DNA of 64,000 bases, taken from the NCBI RefSeq assembly GCF_019925205.1, contig NC_083566.1, positions 13,764,001 to 13,828,000 of the forward strand, given 5' to 3'. Positions within the stretch are counted from its first letter, which is position 1; every line of letters begins with the position of its first letter. The position numbers and the translations under genes were made by a program. Of this stretch, positions 52,062 to 64,000 are shown one piece after another. Source of the stretch: Metopolophium dirhodum. Its lineage: Eukaryota > Arthropoda > Insecta > Hemiptera > Aphididae. The notes below the pieces were generated by a model. The model was not told where the DNA came from and made no database searches. It saw only the letters and a program-made list of their open reading frames with translations.

Positions 52062-55000
52062 ATTGAAGGAGGGTGTTGGCGCCCGCAGGCAAATGCATTT
52101 TAGGAAATCAAAAAAAAATTTTGAATAAATTTAACTGTATACACATTACAAAGTTCAAACTAATATGCCCAGCTTCTTAAACAAAAAAAAACTATTTAAA
52201 ATATTTAGTTCATTAAAGATAAGGATTATTCAAAGGTACCAGATCAGAAAAACAGAAAAAACTATTCAAAATATTTAGTTCATTAAAGAATAATTATTCA
52301 TAGGGCACTAAGTTATCAATTTTCAAGATAATACAAAATATTCAACTAGATTTACATAACTAAAAAGAAATAATTGAAGGAGGGTTTTGGCGTCCGCAGG
52401 CAAATGAATTTTAGGAAACCAAAATAAAATTTTGAATAAATTTAACTGTATACACATTACAAAGTTCAAACTAATATGCCCAGCTTCTTAAACAAAAAAA
52501 ACTTTTCAAAATTTTTAGTTTATTAAAGATAAGGATCATTCAAAGGTACCAGATCGTCAATGTTCAAAAAATTTGGCTAGAGGTTAAATCTTAAAAAAAA
52601 AATTGAAGGAGGGTGTTGGTGCCCGCAGGCAAATGCATTTTAGGAAACCAAAAAAAAATTTTGAAAATATTTAACTGTAGCAATACTCATTACAAAGTAC
52701 AAAATAAAATGCCCAGCTTCTTAAACAAAAATAACTATTTAAAATATTTAGTTCATTAAAGAATAATTATTCATAGGGCACTAAGTTATCAATTTTCAAG
52801 ATCATACAAAATATTCAACTAGATTTACATAACTAAAAAGAAATAATTGCCTGGAGGAAAATGCATTTTAGGAAACCAAAAAAAAATTTGAAAAAATTAA
52901 ACTACTTTGTAATGTGTATTCCATTACAAAGTACAAACTAAAATGCCCAGCTTCTTAAACAAAAAAAAAACTATTTAAAATATTTAGTTCATTAAAGATA
53001 AGGATCATTCAAAGGTACTATGTGATTGATTTACATTACTAAAAAGAAAAAATTGAAGGAGGGTGTTGGAGCCTGGAGGCAAATGCATTTTAAAAAAGAA
53101 AAACAAAATTAAATAAATGATATTGTAGGAATACACATTACAAACTTCAAACTAAAATGCCCAGAATCGTAAACAGAAAAATAAATTCAAAATATTTAGT
53201 CCATTAATGAATGATTATTCACAGGGCACCAAGTTATCAATTTTCAAGTCAAAACAAAATTTATAACTTAAGTTGCATTACTAAAAAAAAAATTGAAGGA
53301 GGGTGTTGACGCCCGCAGGCAAATGCATTTTAGGAAACCAAAAAAAAATTTGAATAATTTAACTGCAGGAATACACATTACAAAGTACAAACTAGAATGC
53401 CCAGCTTCTTAAGGATAAGGATCATTCAAAGGTACCAGATCGTCAATGTTCAAAAAATTTGGCTTGAGGTTAAATCTTAAAAAAAAAATTGAAGGAGGGT
53501 GTTGGTGCCCGCAGGCAAATGCATTTTAGGAAACCAAAAAAAAATTTTGAAAATATTTAACTGTAGCAATACTCATTACAAAGTACAAAATAAAATGCCC
53601 AGCTTCTTAAACAAAAAAAACTATTTAAAATATTTAGTTCATTAAAGAATAATTATTCATAGGGCACTAAGTTATCAATTTTCAAGATCATACAAAATAT
53701 TCAACTAGATTTACATAACTAAAAAGAAATAATTGCCTGGAGGAAAATGCATTTTAGGAAACCAAAAAAAAATTTGAAAAAATTAAACTACTTTGTAATG
53801 TGTATTCCATTACAAAGTACAAACTAAAATGCCCAGCTTCTTAAACAAAAAAAAAACTATTTAAAATATTTAGTTCATTAAAGATAAGGATCATTCAAAG
53901 GTACTATGTGATTGATTTACATTACTAAAAAGAAAAAATTGAAGGAGGGTGTTGGAGCCTGGAGGCAAATGCATTTTAAAAAAGAAAAACAAAATTAAAT
54001 AAATGATATTGTAGGAATACACATTACAAACTTCAAACTAAAATGCCCAGAATCGTAAACAGAAAAATAAATTCAAAATATTTAGTCCATTAATGAATGA
54101 TTATTCACAGGGCACCAAGTTATCAATTTTCAAGTCAAAACAAAATTTATAACTTAAGTTGCATTACTAAAAAAAAAATTGAAGGAGGGTGTTGACGCCC
54201 GCAGGCAAATGCATTTTAGGAAACCAAAAAAAAATTTAAATAATTTAACTGCAGGAATACACATTACAAAGTACAAACTAGAATGCCCAGCTTCTTAAGG
54301 ATAAGGATCATTCAAAGGTACCAGATCGTCAATGTTCAAAAAATTTGGCTTGAGGTTAAATCTTAAAAAAAAAATTGAAGGAGGGTGTTGGTGCCCGCAG
54401 GCAAATGCATTTTAGGAAACCAAAAAAAAATTTTGAAAATATTTAACTGTAGCAATACTCATTACAAAGTACAAAATAAAATGCCCAGCTTCTTAAACAA
54501 AAAAAACTATTTAAAATATTTAGTTCATTAAAGAATAATTATTCATAGGGCACTAAGTTATCAATTTTCAAGATCATACAAAATATTCAACTAGATTTAC
54601 ATAACTAAAAAGAAATAATTGCCTGGAGGAAAATGCATTTTAGGAAACCAAAAAAAAATTTGAAAAAAATTAAACTACTTTGTAATGTGTATTCCATTAC
54701 AAAGTACAAACTAAAATGCCCAGCTTCTTAAACAAAAAAAAAACTATTTAAAATATTTAGTTCATTAAAGATAAGGATCATTCAAAGGTACTATGTGATT
54801 GATTTACATTACTAAAAAGAAAAAATTGAAGGAGGGTGTTGGAGCCTGGAGGCAAATGCATTTTAAAAAAGAAAAACAAAATTAAATAAATGATATTGTA
54901 GGAATACACATTACAAACTTCAAACTAAAATGCCCAGAATCGTAAACAGAAAAATAAATTCAAAATATTTAGTCCATTAATGAATGATTATTCACAGGGC

Positions 55001-55064
55001 ACCAAGTTATCAATTTTCAAGTCAAAACAACATTTATAACTAAAGTTGCATTACTAAAAAAAAA
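52062..55064. repeat. 3.0-kb higher-order repeat, copy 1
   Basis: A different arrangement: fusion monomer, a GGGTTTTGGCGTCCGCAGG monomer, then three hairpin-bearing monomers (52903, 53789, 54676) spaced 886-887 bp. Confidence 0.8.
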
Positions 55065-57375
55065 ATTGAAGGAGGGTGTTGGCGCCCGCAGGCAAATGCA
55101 TTTTAGGAAATCAAAAAAAAATTTTGAATAAATTTAACTGTATACACATTACAAAGTTCAAACTAATATGCCCAGCTTCTTAAACAAAAAAAAACTATTT
55201 AAAATATTTAGTTCATTAAAGATAAGGATTATTCAAAGGTACCAGATCAGAAAAACAGAAAAAACTATTCAAAATATTTAGTTCATTAAAGAATAATTAT
55301 TCATAGGGCACTAAGTTATCAATTTTCAAGATAATACAAAATATTCAACTAGATTTACATAACTAAAAAGAAATAATTGAAGGAGGGTTTTGGCGTCCGC
55401 AGGCAAATGAATTTTAGGAAACCAAAATAAAATTTTGAATAAATTTAACTGTATACACATTACAAAGTTCAAACTAATATGCCCAGCTTCTTAAACAAAA
55501 AAAACTTTTCAAAATTTTTAGTTTATTAAAGATAAGGATCATTCAAAGGTACCAGATCGTCAATGTTCAAAAAATTTGGCTAGAGGTTAAATCTTAAAAA
55601 AAAAATTGAAGGAGGGTGTTGGTGCCCGCAGGCAAATGCATTTTAGGAAACCAAAAAAAAATTTTGAAAATATTTAACTGTAGCAATACTCATTACAAAG
55701 TACAAAATAAAATGCCCAGCTTCTTAAACAAAAAAAAACTATTTAAAATATTTAGTTCATTAAAGAATAATTATTCATAGGGCACTAAGTTATCAATTTT
55801 CAAGATCATACAAAATATTCAACTAGATTTACATAACTAAAAAGAAATAATTGCCTGGAGGAAAATGCATTTTAGGAAACCAAAAAAAAATTTGAAAAAA
55901 TTAAACTACTTTGTAATGTGTATTCCATTACAAAGTACAAACTAAAATGCCCAGCTTCTTAAACAAAAAAAAAACTATTTAAAATATTTAGTTCATTAAA
56001 GATAAGGATCATTCAAAGGTACTATGTGATTGATTTACATTACTAAAAAGAAAAAATTGAAGGAGGGTGTTGGAGCCTGGAGGCAAATGCATTTTAAAAA
56101 AGAAAAACAAAATTAAATAAATGATATTGTAGGAATACACATTACAAACTTCAAACTAAAATGCCCAGAATCGTAAACAGAAAAATAAATTCAAAATATT
56201 TAGTCCATTAATGAATGATTATTCACAGGGCACCAAGTTATCAATTTTCAAGTCAAAACAAAATTTATAACTTAAGTTGCATTACTAAAAAAAAAATTGA
56301 AGGAGGGTGTTGACGCCCGCAGGCAAATGCATTTTAGGAAACCAAAAAAAAATTTGAATAATTTAACTGCAGGAATACACATTACAAAGTACAAACTAGA
56401 ATGCCCAGCTTCTTAAGGATAAGGATCATTCAAAGGTACCAGATCGTCAATGTTCAAAAAATTTGGCTAGAGGTTAAATCTTAAAAAAAAAATTGAAGGA
56501 GGGTGTTGGTGCCCGCAGGCAAATGCATTTTAGGAAACCAAAAAAAAATTTTGAAAATATTTAACTGTAGCAATACTCATTACAAAGTACAAAATAAAAT
56601 GCCCAGCTTCTTAAACAAAAAAAACTATTTAAAATATTTAGTTCATTAAAGAATAATTATTCATAGGGCACTAAGTTATCAATTTTCAAGATCATACAAA
56701 ATATTCAACTAGATTTACATAACTAAAAAGAAATAATTGCCTGGAGGAAAATGCATTTTAGGAAACCAAAAAAAAATTTGAAAAAATTAAACTACTTTGT
56801 AATGTGTATTCCATTACAAAGTACAAACTAAAATGCCCAGCTTCTTAAACAAAAAAAAAACTATTTAAAATATTTAGTTCATTAAAGATAAGGATCATTC
56901 AAAGGTACTATGTGATTGATTTACATTACTAAAAAGAAAAAATTGAAGGAGGGTGTTGGAGCCTGGAGGCAAATGCATTTTAAAAAAGAAAAACAAAATT
57001 AAATAAATGATATTGTAGGAATACACATTACAAACTTCAAACTAAAATGCCCAGAATCGTAAACAGAAAAATAAATTCAAAATATTTAGTCCATTAATGA
57101 ATGATTATTCACAGGGCACCAAGTTATCAATTTTCAAGTCAAAACAAAATTTATAACTTAAGTTGCATTACTAAAAAAAAAATTGAAGGAGGGTGTTGAC
57201 GCCCGCAGGCAAATGCATTTTAGGAAACCAAAAAAAAATTTGAATAATTTAACTGCAGGAATACACATTACAAAGTACAAACTAGAATGCCCAGCTTCTT
57301 AAGGATAAGGATCATTCAAAGGTACCAGATCGTCAATGTTCAAAAAATTTGGCTTGAGGTTAAATCTTAAAAAAA
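55065..57375. repeat. 3.0-kb higher-order repeat, copy 2, incomplete
   Basis: Repeats the previous unit from its start (hairpins at 55907 and 56793, 3004 bp from their counterparts), then switches arrangement about 2.3 kb in. Confidence 0.75.
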
Positions 57376-59193
57376 AAATTGAAGGAGGGTGTTGGTGCCC
57401 GCAGGCAAATGCATTTTAGGAAACCAAAAAAAAATTTTGAATAAATTTAACTGTATACACATTACAAAGTTCAAACTAATATGCCCAGCTTCTTAAACAA
57501 AAAAAAACTATTTAAAATATTTAGTTCATTAAAGATAAGGATTATTCAAAGGTACCAGATCAGAAAAACAGAAAAAACTATTCAAAATATTTAGTTCATT
57601 AAAGAATAATTATTCATAGGGCACTAAGTTATCAATTTTCAAGATAATACAAAATATTCAACTAGATTTACATAACTAAAAAGAAATAATTGAAGGAGGG
57701 TTTTGGCGTCCGCAGGCAAATGAATTTTAGGAAACCAAAATAAAATTTTGAATAAATTTAACTCTATGATTACACATTACAAAGTACAAACTAAAATGCC
57801 CAGCTTCTTAAACAAAAAAAAACTATTTAAAATATTTAGTTCATTAAAGATAAGGATCATTCAAAGGTATCAGATCGTCAATGTTCAAAAAATTTGGCTA
57901 GAGGTTAAATCTTAAATAAAAAATTGAAGGAGGGTGTTGGCGCCCGCAGGCAAATGCATTTTAGGAAACCAAAATAAAATTTTGAATAAATTTAACTGTA
58001 TGATTACACATTACAAAGTACAAACTAATATGCACAGCTTCTTAAACCAAAAAAACTTTTCAAAATATTTAGTTCATTAAAGAATAATTATTCATAGGGC
58101 ACGAAGTTATCAATTTTCAAGATAATACAAAATATTCAACTAGATATACATTACTAAAAAGAAATAATTGAAGGAAGGTGTTGGAGCCTGGAGGCAAATG
58201 CATTTTAAAAAAGAAAAAAAAAATTAAATAAATGATATTGTGGGAATGCACATTACAAACTTCAAACTAAAATGACCAGAATCGTAAACACAAAAATAAA
58301 TTCAAAATATTTAGTCCATTAATGAATGATTATTCACAGGGAACCGAGTTATCAATTTTCAAGTCAAAACAAAATTTATAACTAAAGTTGCATTACAAAA
58401 AAAAAAATTGAAGGAGGGTGTTGGCGCCCGCAGGCAAATGCATTTTAGGAAACCAAAAAAAAATTTGAAAAAATTTAACTGTATGATTACACATTACAAA
58501 GTACAAACTAAAATGCCCAGCTTCTTAAACAAAAAAAAACTATTTAAAATATTTAGTTCATTAAAGAATAATTATTCATAGGCACTAAGTTATCAATTTT
58601 CAAGATAATACAAAATATTCAACTAGATTTACATAACTAAAAAGAAATAATTGAAGGAGGGTTTTGGCGTCCGCAGGCAAATGCATTTTAGGAAATCAAA
58701 AAAAAATTTTGAATAAAATTAACTGTATACACATTACAAAGTTCAAACTAATATGCCCAGCTTCTTAAACAAAAAAAAACTATTTAAAATATTTAGTTCA
58801 TTAAAGATAAGGATTATTCAAAGGTACCAGATCAGAAAAACAGAAAAAACTATTCAAAATATTTAGTTCATTAAAGAATAATTATTCATAGGGCACTAAG
58901 TTATCAATTTTCAAGATAATACAAAATATTCAACTAGATTTACATAACTAAAAAGAAATAATTGAAGGAGGGTTTTGGCGTCCGCAGGCAAATGAATTTT
59001 AGGAAACCAAAATAAAATTTTGAATAAATTTAGCTGTATGATTACACATTACAAAGTACAAACTAATATGCACAGCTTCTTAAACCAAAAAAACTTTTCA
59101 AAATATTTAGTTCATTAAAGATAAGGATTATTCAAAGGTACCAGATCGTCAATGTTCAAACAATTTGGCTAGAGGTTAAATCTTAAAAAAAAA
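57376..59193. repeat. Mixed monomer stretch
   Basis: Type I and type II monomers and fusion monomers in an order not repeated as a block in this window. The GGGTTTTGGCGTCC variant occurs three times (about 57700, 58660, 58970). Confidence 0.6.
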
Positions 59194-62100
59194 ATTGAAG
59201 GAGGGTGTTGGCGCCCGCAGGCAAATGCATTTTAGGAAAACCAAAAAAAAATTTGAAAAATTTAACTGCAGGAATACACATTACAAAGTACAAACTAAAA
59301 TGCCCAGCTTCTTAAACAAAAAAAAACTATCTAAAATATTTAGTTCATTAAAGATAAGGATTATTCAAAGGTACCAGATCGTCAATGTTTAAAAAATTTG
59401 GCTAGAGGTTAAATCTTAAAAAAAAAATTGAAGGAGGGTGTTGGCACCCGCAGGCAAATGCATTTTGGGAAATCAAAAAAAAATTTTGAATAAATTTAAC
59501 TGTATACACATTACAAAGTTCAAACTAATATGCCCAGCTTCTTAAACAAAAAAAACTTTTCAAAATCTTTAGTTTATTAAAGATAAGGATTATTCAAAGG
59601 TACCAGATCGTCAATGTTCAAACAATTTGGCTAGAGGTTAAATCTTGAAAAAAAAATTGAAGGAGGGTGTTGGCGCCCGCAGGCAAATGCTTTATAGGAA
59701 AACCAAAAAAAAATTTGAAAAAATTTAATCGCAGGAATACACGTTACAAAGTACAAACTAAAATGCCCAGCTTCTTAAACGAAAAAAAACTATCTAAAAT
59801 ATTTAGTTCATTAAAGATAAGGATTATTCAAAGGTACCAGATCGTCAATGTTCAAACAATTTGGCTAGAGGTTAAATCTTGAAAAAAAAATTGAAGGAGG
59901 GTGTTGGCGCCCGCAGGCAAATGCATTTTAGGAAAACCAAAAAAAAATTTGAAAAAATTTAACTGCAGGAATACACATTACAAAGTACAAACTAAAATGC
60001 CCAGCTTCTTAAACAAAAAAAAACTATCTAAAATATTTAGTTCATTAAATATAAGGATTATTCAAAGGTACCAGATCGTCAATGTTTAAAAAATTTGGCT
60101 AGAGGTTAAATCTTAAAAAAAAAATTGAAGGAGGGTGTTGGCGCCCGCAGGCAAATGCATTTTAGGAAATCAAAAAAAAATTTTGAATAAATTTAATTGT
60201 ATACACATTACAAAGTTCAAACTAATATGCCCAGCTTCTTAAACAAAAAAAAACTATTTAAAATATTTAGTTCATTAAAGATAAGGATTATTCAAAGGTA
60301 CCAGATCAGAAAAACAGAAAAAACTATTCAAAATATTTAGTTCATTAAAGAATAATTATTCATAGGGCACTAAGTTATCAATTTTCAAGATAATACAAAA
60401 TATTCAACTAGATTTACATAACTAAAAAGAAATAATTGAAGGAGGGTTTTGGCGTCCGCAGGCAAATGAATTTTAGGAAACCAAAATAAAAATTTGAAAA
60501 AATTTAACTGCAGGAATACACATTACAAAGTACAAACTAAAATGCCCAGCTTCTTAAACAAAAAAAAACTATCTAAAATATTTAGTTCATTAAAGATAAG
60601 GATTATTCAAAGGTACCAGATCGTCAATGTTTAAAAAATTTGACTAGAGGTTAAATCTTAAAAAAAAAATTGAAGGAGGGTGTTGGCACCCGCAGGCAAA
60701 TGCATTTTGGGAAATCAAAAAAAAATTTTGAATAAATTTAACTGTATACACATTACAAAGTTCAAACTAATATGCCCAGCTTCTTAAACAAAAAAAACTT
60801 TTCAAAATTTTTAGTTTATTAAAGATAAGGATTATTCAAAGGTACCAGATCGTCAATGTTCAAACAATTTGGCTAGAGGTTAAATCTTGAAAAAAAAATT
60901 GAAGGAGGGTGTTGGCGCCCGCAGGCAAATGCATTTTAGGAAAACCAAAAAAAAATTTGAAAAAATTTAACTGCAGAAATACACATTACAAAGTACAAAC
61001 TAAAATGCCCAGCTTCTTAAACAAAAAAAAACTATCTAAAATATTTAGTTCATTAAAGATAAGGATTATTCAAAGGTACCAGATCGTCAATGTTTAAAAA
61101 ATTTGGCTAGAGGTTAAATCTTAAAAAAAAAATTGAAGGAGGGTGTTGGCGCCCGCAGGCAAATGCATTTTAGGAAATCAAAAAAAAATTTTGAATAAAT
61201 TTAACTGTATACACATTACAAAGTTCAAACTAATATGCCCAGCTTCTTAAACAAAAAAAAACTATTTAAAATATTTAGTTCATTAAAGATAAGGATTATT
61301 CAAAGGTACCAGATCAGAAAAACAGAAAAAACTATTCAAAATATTTAGTTCATTAAAGAATAATTATTCATAGGGCACTAAGTTATCAATTTTCAAGATA
61401 ATACAAAATATTCAACTAGATTTACATAACTAAAAAGAAATAATTGAAGGAGGGTGTTGGCGCCCGCAGGCAAATGCATTTTAGGAAAACCAAAAAAAAA
61501 TTTGAAAAAATTTAACTGCAGGAATACACATTACAAAGTACAAACTAAAATGCCCAGCTTCTTAAACAAAAAAAAACTATTTAAAATATTTAGTTCATTA
61601 AAGATAAGGATTATTCAAAGGTACCAGATCGTCAATGTTTAAAAAATTTGGCTAGAGGTTAAATCTTAAAAAAAAAATTGAAGGAGGGTGTTGGCACCCG
61701 CAGGCAAATGCATTTTGGGAAATCAAAAAAAAATTTTGAATAAATTTAACTGTATACACATTACAAAGTTCAAACTAATATGCCCAGCTTCTTAAACAAA
61801 AAAAACTTTTCAAAATTTTTAGTTTATTAAAGATAAGGATTATTCAAAGGTACCAGATCGTCAATGTTCAAACAATTTGGCTAGAGGTTAAATCTTGAAA
61901 AAAAAATTGAAGGAGGGTGTTGGCGCCCGCAGGCAAATGCATTTTAGGAAAACCAAAAAAAAATTTGAAAAAATTTAACTGCAGAAATACACATTACAAA
62001 GTACAAACTAAAATGCCCAGCTTCTTAAACAAAAAAAAACTATCTAAAATATTTAGTTCATTAAAGATAAGGATTATTCAAAGGTACCAGATCGTCAATG

Positions 62101-63170
62101 TTTAAAAAAATTGGCTAGAGGTTAAATCTTAAAAAAAAAATTGAAGGAGGGTGTTGGCGCCCGCAGGCAAATGCATTTTAGGAAATCAAAAAAAAATTTT
62201 GAATAAATTTAACTGTATACACATTACAAAGTTCAAACTAATATGCCCAGCTTCTTAAACAAAAAAAAACTATTTAAAATATTTAGTTCATTAAAGATAA
62301 GGATTATTCAAAGGTACCAGATCAGAAAAACAGAAAAAACTATTCAAAATATTTAGTTCATTAAAGAATAATTATTCATAGAACACTAAGTTATCAATTT
62401 TCAAGATAATACAAAATATTCAACTAGATTTACATAACTAAAAAGAAATAATTGAAGGAGGGTGTTGGCGCCCGCAGGCAAATGCATTTTAGGAAAACCA
62501 AAAAAAATTTGAAAAAATTTAACTGCAGGAATACACATTACAAAGTACAAACTAAAATGCCCAGCTTCTTAAACAAAAAAAAACTATTTAAAATATTTAG
62601 TTCATTAAAGATAAGGATTATTCAAAGGTACCAGATCGTCAATGTTTAAAAAATTTGGCTAGAGGTTAAATCTTAAAAAAAAAATTGAAGGAGGGTGTTG
62701 GCACCCGCAGGCAAATGCATTTTAGGAAATCAAAAAAAAATTTTGAATAAATTTAACTGTATACACATTACAAAGTTCAAACTAATATGCCCAGCTTCTT
62801 AAACAAAAAAAACTTTTCAAAATTTTTAGTTTATTAAAGATAAGGATTATTCAAAGGTACCAGATCGTCAATGTTCAAACAATTTGGCTAGAGGTTAAAT
62901 CTTGAAAAAAAAATTGAAGGAGGGTGTTGGCGCCCGCAGGCAAATGCATTTTAGGAAAACCAAAAAAAAATTTGAAAAAATTTAACTGCAGGAATACACA
63001 TTACAAAGTACAAACTAAAATGGCCAGCTTCTTAAACAAAAAAAAACTATCTAAAATATTTAGTTCATTAAAGATAAGGATTATTCAAAGGTACCAGATC
63101 GTCAATGTTTAAAAAATTTGGCTAGAGGTTAAATCTTAAAAAAAAAATTGAAGGAGGGTGTTGGCGCCCG
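59194..63170. repeat. 1008-bp higher-order repeat
   Basis: The same monomer version starts at 59890, 60898, 61906 and 62913 (spacings 1008, 1008, 1007). A first shorter unit starts at 59194. Each unit contains type I versions with GGAAAACC and GGAAATC and one fusion monomer in most copies. Confidence 0.82.
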
Positions 63171-64000
63171 CAGGCAAATGCATTTTAGGAAATCAAAAAA
63201 AAATTTTGAATAAATTTAACTGTATACACATTACAAAGTTCAAACTAATATGCCCAGCTTCTTAAACAAAAAAAAACTATTTAAAATATTTAGTTCATTA
63301 AAGAATAATTATTCATAGGGTACTAAGTTATCAATTTTCAAGATAATACAAAATATTCAACTAGATATACATTACTAAAAAGAAATAATTGCCTGGTGGA
63401 AAATGCATTTTAGGAAACCAAAAAAAAATTTGAAAAAATTTAACTACTTTGTAATGTGTATTCCATTACAAAGTACAAACTAAAATGCCCAGCTTCTTAA
63501 ACAAAAAAAAACTATTTAAAATATTTAGTTCATTAAATATAAGGATTATTCAAAGGTACCAGATCGTCAATGTTTAAAAAATTTGGCTAGAGGTTAAATC
63601 ATAAAAAAAATTGAAGGAGGGTGTTGGCGCCCGCAGGCAAATGCATTTTAGGAAACCAAAAAAAAATTTTGAAAATATTTAACTGTAGGAATACTCATTA
63701 CAAAGTACAAAATAAAATGCCCAGCTTCTTAAACAAAAAAAAAATATTTAAAATATTTAGTTCATTAAAGAATAATTATTCATAGGGCACTAAGTTATCA
63801 ATTTTCAAGATCATACAAAATATTCAACTAGATTTACATAACTAAAAAGAAATAATTGCCTGGAGGAAAATGCATTTTGGGAAATCAAAAAAAAATTTGA
63901 AAAAATTTAACTACTTCTTAATGTGTATTCCATTACAAAGTACAAACTAAAATGCCCAGCTTCTTAAACAAAAAAAAACTATTTAAAATATTTAGTTCAT
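63171..64000. repeat. Distal part of the array to window edge
   Basis: Monomers change again: hairpin monomers reappear at 63445 and, degraded (TACTTCTTAATG), at about 63912. The array continues beyond the window. Confidence 0.75.

Larger units (their letters stand above)
33718..64000. repeat. Satellite DNA array, monomer about 233-236 bp, longer than 30 kb
   Basis: Every part of this stretch is built from related tandem monomers starting ATTGAAGGAGGGTGTTGG. Type I monomers (233 bp, e.g. 35827-36059) carry CGCCCGCAGGCAAATGCATT, CCCAGCTTCTTAAACA and GGTACCAGATCGTCAATG. Type II monomers (about 236 bp) carry GCCTGGAGGC, GAATCGTAAACAG and AAGTTATCAATTTTCAAG, with two sub-versions (ending CAACTAGATATACATTAC or AACTAAAGTTGCATTAC). 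About 130 monomers are present. The 62-74-codon frames inside type I monomers do not continue across monomers (233 is not a multiple of 3). The array runs past the right edge, so its full length is unknown. Function not evident from sequence. Confidence 0.95.

Noticed and set aside
33718..64000. CRISPR-like repeat array
   Set aside because: Repeat units are about 233 bp and fully related end to end, with no unique spacers, in a eukaryotic genome.
33718..64000. Centromeric satellite
   Set aside because: If the host is an aphid, its chromosomes are holocentric and lack a localised centromere. Nothing in the sequence indicates kinetochore function.
1..64000. tRNA, rRNA, spliceosomal RNA genes and (TTAGG)n telomeric repeats
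   Set aside because: Looked for characteristic sequence blocks by eye and found none. A covariance-model search could still reveal a small RNA.

Overview
The window is AT-rich, intron-rich eukaryotic DNA with one recognisable gene, many nested transposable elements and, from about 33.7 kb to the right edge, one very long satellite array. Base composition, abundant ATAATATTAT-type motifs, the gene and the repeat types fit an insect, most likely an aphid. That assignment is inference from the sequence, not from a database match.

Left edge (1-2.4 kb): the 5' part of a gene on the minus strand encoding an SLC19-family (thiamine/folate-type) membrane transporter. Three exons with clean splice sites can be read (2347-2171, 625-455, 154 to beyond position 1). 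The rest of the gene lies outside the window. A splice acceptor just upstream of the start codon suggests a further 5' non-coding exon, perhaps in the GC-richer block near 3.05-3.18 kb.

Middle (2.4-33.7 kb): no further gene is convincing. The main repeat is a non-coding family of about 1.7 kb, with copies at 4231-8649, 11791-13549, 25841-27197 (minus) and 29513-30597 plus decayed pieces. The first copy is split by an 843-bp Helitron (4394-5236) and by a 5'-truncated Jockey-type LINE (5410-7418) with an 11-bp target duplication and a 31-nt poly(A) tail. Other mobile remnants are a decayed LINE endonuclease (8895-9774, minus), a possible hAT-like element (17312-17921), a second Helitron 3' end (about 19828), a 405-bp foldback MITE flanked by TA (19915-20319) and a 1.39-kb element with 85-bp inverted repeats (32326-33714) that abuts the satellite.

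Right half (33.7-64 kb): more than 30 kb of tandem satellite built from monomers of about 233-236 bp in at least two subfamilies. They are organised in nested higher-order repeats: a 1925-bp doublet inside a 5.89-kb unit (three copies, the third lacking one 886-bp sub-unit), then a 3.0-kb unit, then a 1008-bp unit. Rearranged monomers (a hairpin made by local inverted duplication, a short internal deletion, a monomer fusion) have been amplified with the arrays. The short open frames in this half are by-products of the repeat.
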